Shown here: piece after piece, positions 8,167 through 11,175 of the stretch
Position numbering within the stretch: the stretch's first letter is position 1
Layout of the letters: each line of letters starts with the position of its first letter
Origin: an uncultured Macromonas sp.
Lineage (GTDB): Bacteria; Pseudomonadota; Gammaproteobacteria; Burkholderiales; Burkholderiaceae
DNA: 11,175 bases
NCBI GenBank assembly: GCA_946481585.1
Contig: CAMLOF010000079.1
Location: 1-11,175, forward strand
Direction of reading: 5' to 3'
Notes under the pieces: model-generated
Databases searched by the model: none
What the model was told of the DNA's origin: nothing
Seen by the model: only the letters and a program-made list of their open reading frames with translations
Made by a program: the position numbers and the translations under genes

Positions 8167-9687
8167 TCAAAGTTTGAAGGTACTCACCAACTGGTTCAGG
8201 TACTGCGCCTGCTCGCGCAGGCTCATGGCTGCGGCGGTGGACTCCTCGACCAGCGCAGCGTTCTGCTGCGTCATCTGGTCGAGCTGCACCACCGAGGCGT
8301 TCACGTTGCCAATGTCGGTGCTCTGTTCGGAAATGGCGGCGGTCACCTCGCCAATCAGGTCTGCCACGCGCCGCACGGCCTCAACAATCTCGCTCATCGT
8401 CTGCCCCGCACCGGACACCAGCGACGAGCCCGCCTCCACGCGCTCAACACTGGTGCCAATCAGGGTCTTGATCTCTTTGGCGGCTTCGGCGCTGCGGCTG
8501 GCCAGGCTGCGCACCTCGGAGGCCACCACGGCAAAACCCCGGCCCTGCTCACCCGCACGCGCCGCTTCCACGGCGGCGTTGAGCGCCAGGATGTTGGTCT
8601 GGAAGGCAATGCCGTCGATGACGCCAATGATGTCGGCGATCCTCTGCGAACTGGCGCGGATGTCGTCCATCGTGGCCACGACCTTGGACACCTCCTCGCC
8701 GCCTCGCGACGCCACATCGGCCGCCGACGTGGCCAGCTGGTTGGCCTGGCGCGTGGCGTCGGCCGACTGGCGCACCATGCCCGCCACCTGCTCGATCGAC
8801 GCCGCCGCTTCCTCCAGGTTGGCCGCCGTGCGCTCGGTGCGTTGGCTCAAGTCCTGGCTACCGGTGGCGATCTCGTCGCTGGCCGTGGTGATGTTGCCGG
8901 TGGAGTGGCGCACCTCGCCCACAAGCTGCCGCAGCGACTGCTGCATGCGCGCCAGCCCGCCCATCAGGCTGCTCTGGTGTGCGCTGGCGGCCAGCGGTAC
9001 CGACAGGTCACCCGATGCGATCTGCGCGATGGCCGAACGGGCCTCGGCCGGGTCGCCGCCCAGTTCGCGCTGCACGGTTTTGCGAATGTAGAGGGTGAAA
9101 AGCACCGACACCACCACGGCCACCAGCGACAGGGCCACGGCAAACGCCACCGCCCGGTCTACGTTGCGGTTGACGTTGCCAAACACCTGCTCCGAAGTGG
9201 CCCCCGCAGCCTCGATCAGCTTGAGCAGCTCGCCACGCAATTGGCGCCAGGCAGGTGTTTCCGTTGCGCTCAGGAAAGAGACCGTGTCAGGCGCCTGTTC
9301 GCGCACCTTGGCCAGCACCTGGTCCTGCGCCTGGGCGTGGCTGGCACGCAGCGCCGCCAGCTGGCGCACCCCCTGCTCGAACCCTGTACCCTGCGACACC
9401 TGGGTCACGTCCGCATAGGCCTTGTCGTAGGCCTTGCGGGCGTTGTCCAGGTTCTCGACCGCGCGCTTGTCCTCAGGGTTCAACACCACGTTGCGCAGCG
9501 CCTGGCCCATCTGCAGGCCCTGAGCGTACATCTCGGTCAGTCCAGTGCTGATGCGTTGCTCCGTCTGCACATAGGCGCCGAACTGCTGCTTGGTGTACAG
9601 CAGTCCTCCTATGCCCCCGGCCAGGCCGAGAATGAACAGCAGCGCAGGCAGCACTGCAGACAACAGGATACGGGTATCGAAACGCAT
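8167..9687 (-). CDS. Methyl-accepting chemotaxis protein inside an acyl-CoA degradation operon
   Basis: Chemoreceptor of 506 aa. It has TM1 (about 7-31), a periplasmic four-helix-bundle domain (32-178) with 'GQALRNVVLNPED' (61-73), TM2 (about 179-201), HAMP with 'LGGDPAEARSAIAQIASGDLS' (209-229) and a 36H-like signalling domain. The hairpin tip is at about 361-388, and the following 'SEVRSLASRSAEAAKEIK' is very close to enterobacterial Tsr. Methylation segments are 'NLEEAAASIEQ' (290-300) and 'LVEESTAAAMSL' (479-490). The protein stops at 'STFKL', with no tail or pentapeptide. The start is well supported: AAGGAGG (9702-9696) lies 8 bp upstream. It sits 48 bp after the thiolase stop and 16 bp before the acyl-CoA dehydrogenase, same strand, so it is probably co-transcribed with them. 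This suggests, without proving, that it senses a compound degraded by these enzymes. Confidence 0.94.
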   Translation of the reverse strand: MRFDTRILLSAVLPALLFILGLAGGIGGLLYTKQQFGAYVQTEQRISTGLTEMYAQGLQMGQALRNVVLNPEDKRAVENLDNARKAYDKAYADVTQVSQGTGFEQGVRQLAALRASHAQAQDQVLAKVREQAPDTVSFLSATETPAWRQLRGELLKLIEAAGATSEQVFGNVNRNVDRAVAFAVALSLVAVVVSVLFTLYIRKTVQRELGGDPAEARSAIAQIASGDLSVPLAASAHQSSLMGGLARMQQSLRQLVGEVRHSTGNITTASDEIATGSQDLSQRTERTAANLEEAAASIEQVAGMVRQSADATRQANQLATSAADVASRGGEEVSKVVATMDDIRASSQRIADIIGVIDGIAFQTNILALNAAVEAARAGEQGRGFAVVASEVRSLASRSAEAAKEIKTLIGTSVERVEAGSSLVSGAGQTMSEIVEAVRRVADLIGEVTAAISEQSTDIGNVNASVVQLDQMTQQNAALVEESTAAAMSLREQAQYLNQLVSTFKL

Positions 9688-9735
9688 CAGTCAGGCCTCC
9701 TTAAGCCAAGCATCACACTTGGCACAAGGGTCTGA

Positions 9736-10917
9736 TCATAGGACTTCCAGCGCCACCGCCGTGGCCTCGCCACCGCCAATGCACAGCGTGGCCACACCTT
9801 TCTTCAGGCCGCGCGCCTTCAGTGCATGGATCAGCGTGACCATGATTCGTGCACCACTTGCGCCGATGGGGTGACCCAGCGCGCAGGCACCGCCGTTGAC
9901 GTTGACCTTCTCGTGCGGCACGTTCAGCTCGGCCATCAGCGCCATGGGCACCACGGCGAAAGCCTCGTTGATTTCCCACAGGTCCACGTCACCTACGCTC
10001 CAGCCCGCCTTGGCCAGCACCTGCTGGCTCGCGCCCACCGGCGCGGTGGAGAACCATTCCGGCTCCTGCGCGTGCGTGGCGTGCGCCACGATGCGTGCCA
10101 GTGGCTGGCAACCCAGACGCTGCGCCGTGGACGCCTTCATCATCACCAGCGCAGCGGCGCCGTCGTTGATGCTGGAGCTGGATGCGGCAGTGATGGTGCC
10201 GTCCTTCTTGAAGGCGGGCTTGAGCGCAGGGATCTTGTCCAGCTTGATCTTGCCCGGGCCTTCGTCGATGCTGACCACGCGCTCACCTGCACGCTCTTTC
10301 ACCGTCACGGGGGTGATCTCGGTGGCAAAGCTACCGTCTTGCGTGGCGCGTTGGGCGCGCTTGACGCTCTCAGTGGCGAAGGCGTCCTGCTGCTCGCGGC
10401 TGAAGCTGTACTTGGCCGCGCAGTCTTCACCGAAGGTGCCCATGCTTCGACCGGGCTGGTAGGCGTCCTCCAGGCCGTCGAGCATCATGTGATCGAAGAT
10501 GCGGTCGTGGCCGATGCGATAGCCGCCGCGCGCCTTGGGCAGCAGGTAGGGTGCGTTGGTCATGCTTTCCATGCCCCCGGCCACCAGCACTTCGTGGCTG
10601 CCCGCCAGCAGCATGTCATGCGCGAACATGGCTGCGCGCATGCCGGAGCCGCACATCTTGCTGAGCGTCACCGCGCCAGCGCTCTTGGGCAGGCCGCCCT
10701 TGAATGCGGCTTGGCGCGCCGGGGCCTGGCCCTGGCCTGCCATCAGGCAGTTGCCGAAGATCACCTCGGTCACCAGTTCCGGGGCCACACCAGCGCGCTG
10801 CACGGCGGCCTGGATGGCTGCGCCGCCCAGATCGTGCGCGGCCAGCGAGGAAAAGTCACCCTGAAAAGCCCCCATGGGGGTGCGTGCGGCGCCGACGATG
10901 ACGATGGGGTCTTGCAT
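9736..10917 (-). CDS. Acetyl-CoA C-acetyltransferase (thiolase)
   Basis: Cytoplasmic thiolase of 393 aa, the usual length. It cleaves acetoacetyl-CoA or a longer 3-ketoacyl-CoA, or runs in reverse as in polyhydroxyalkanoate synthesis. The nucleophile is Cys89 in 'SKMCGSGMRA' (86-95). The acid/base residues are His349 in 'GACALGHPIGASGARI' (343-358) and Cys379 in 'LCIGGGEA' (378-385). 'EINEAF' (315-320) is also conserved. The usual 'TAGNASGINDGA' appears here as 'TAASSSSINDGA' (243-254), a modest substitution. The substrate cannot be assigned: phaA, atoB and bktB products look alike, and the acyl-CoA dehydrogenase two genes downstream favours a degradative role. AGGAGC (10928-10923) lies 5 bp before the ATG. 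A palindrome just upstream (10940-10961) is the likely operator. It is the first gene of the thiolase, chemoreceptor, dehydrogenase group. Confidence 0.95.
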   Translation of the reverse strand: MQDPIVIVGAARTPMGAFQGDFSSLAAHDLGGAAIQAAVQRAGVAPELVTEVIFGNCLMAGQGQAPARQAAFKGGLPKSAGAVTLSKMCGSGMRAAMFAHDMLLAGSHEVLVAGGMESMTNAPYLLPKARGGYRIGHDRIFDHMMLDGLEDAYQPGRSMGTFGEDCAAKYSFSREQQDAFATESVKRAQRATQDGSFATEITPVTVKERAGERVVSIDEGPGKIKLDKIPALKPAFKKDGTITAASSSSINDGAAALVMMKASTAQRLGCQPLARIVAHATHAQEPEWFSTAPVGASQQVLAKAGWSVGDVDLWEINEAFAVVPMALMAELNVPHEKVNVNGGACALGHPIGASGARIMVTLIHALKARGLKKGVATLCIGGGEATAVALEVL

Positions 10918-10939
10918 GGTTTGCTCCTGTGAGGGTTAG

Positions 10940-10961
10940 TTGACGTTTACGTAAACGTTAA
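10940..10961. promoter_or_regulatory. 22-bp palindromic probable operator upstream of thiolase
   Basis: The core acgtttacgtaaacgt (10943-10958) is a perfect 16-bp palindrome. Extended to 10940-10961 it is symmetrical apart from one base pair (G at 10942 against T at 10959). It ends 22 bp upstream of the thiolase start, just before the ribosome binding site, where a repressor or MerR-type activator would act. The ACGT-rich, AT-flanked form resembles, from memory, operators of regulators of branched-chain amino acid and fatty-acid degradation in Proteobacteria (LiuR of the MerR family). That assignment is an inference. I cannot place a convincing -35/-10 pair around it. Confidence 0.65.
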
Positions 10962-11175
10962 TTCTCGCAGAGTCTCTGGCTGGCGTCATCTGCGCTCTCA
11001 AAAATGTTGCTGCTGTGGGCTTTGCTCGCTGCGGCAGGCCTGGCGCAGCCACGAAAGTTGTTGGAGTGCAACCGTTGGTGTGCCAACAGTGCTTCTGCCA
11101 AGGCGTGTGCGCCCAGGGGCTGGCGCGCCTGACGAGGTGCCGAGAAGCGCAGATGCCGTGGCTGCGCGCTTTAGC
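10962..11175. other. Region upstream of the thiolase operon with no supported gene
   Basis: The frames I read here on both strands give either short ORFs lacking a ribosome binding site or open stretches without a start or a recognisable domain. A plus-strand ORF of 42 codons (11004-11132) begins with a hydrophobic stretch but has no Shine-Dalgarno. A minus-strand frame stays open from the window edge to a stop at 10998-11000 and could be the 3' end of another gene. A small inverted repeat, GTTGG-TGTG-CCAAC (11074-11087), has no T-run after it. The promoter for the thiolase operon probably lies here but I cannot point to it. Confidence 0.4.

Noticed and set aside
7254..10932. Long plus-strand open frames opposite the dehydrogenase, third receptor and thiolase
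   Set aside because: They are His/Gln/Arg-rich shadow translations; the minus strand carries full-length conserved proteins with catalytic motifs.
11074..11087. Inverted repeat GTTGG-TGTG-CCAAC as a terminator
   Set aside because: A 5-bp stem without a T-run on either strand is too weak to call.
11004..11132. Small ORF of 42 codons with a hydrophobic start and several cysteines
   Set aside because: No ribosome binding site, no recognisable family, and an ORF of this length is expected by chance in high-GC DNA.

Overview
The window looks like chromosomal DNA of a betaproteobacterium of the Comamonadaceae type (Acidovorax, Comamonas, Delftia and relatives). This rests on high GC content, the style of the three chemoreceptors (for example the 'QALRNVVLNP' periplasmic signature and 'LGGDPAEA' HAMP entry), and the DUF4197-trkA-trkH arrangement. 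It is an inference from sequence style, not from a search. I saw no mobile element, CRISPR array, tRNA or rRNA.

Left part (1-3121, minus strand): a tight operon reading DUF4197 exported protein, then trkA (cytosolic NAD-binding gating subunit), then trkH (K+ channel subunit). The trkH gene is cut by the window edge just after its third selectivity-filter motif. Spacings are 4 bp and 10 bp.

Centre (3122-7042, plus strand): a 244-bp divergent intergenic region, then two chemoreceptor genes in tandem. The first (3366-5318) has a large periplasmic domain resembling NIT sensors. The second (5450-7042) is a four-helix-bundle type. The intergenic region holds an excellent match to a sigma-54 -24/-12 promoter (3188-3203) and, about 55 bp downstream of the predicted start site, a strong intrinsic-terminator-like hairpin (3269-3310). 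This layout implies either a small RNA of about 97 nt or an attenuated leader for the first receptor gene, and it is the least ordinary thing in the window.

Right part (10917-7023, minus strand): acetyl-CoA acetyltransferase (thiolase), then a third chemoreceptor, then an acyl-CoA dehydrogenase. Gaps are 48 and 16 bp, so a receptor appears to be embedded in a fatty-acid or branched-chain acyl-CoA degradation operon. A near-perfect 22-bp palindrome (10940-10961) lies just upstream of the thiolase ribosome binding site and is a probable operator. The acyl-CoA dehydrogenase and the second plus-strand receptor converge and overlap by 20 bp with no terminator between them. The last 258 bp hold no gene I can support.

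The three receptors share almost identical cytoplasmic signalling tips. The second and third share a 50-bp perfect identity in inverted orientation. All probably feed one CheA/CheW system encoded elsewhere. None has a C-terminal CheR-binding pentapeptide.
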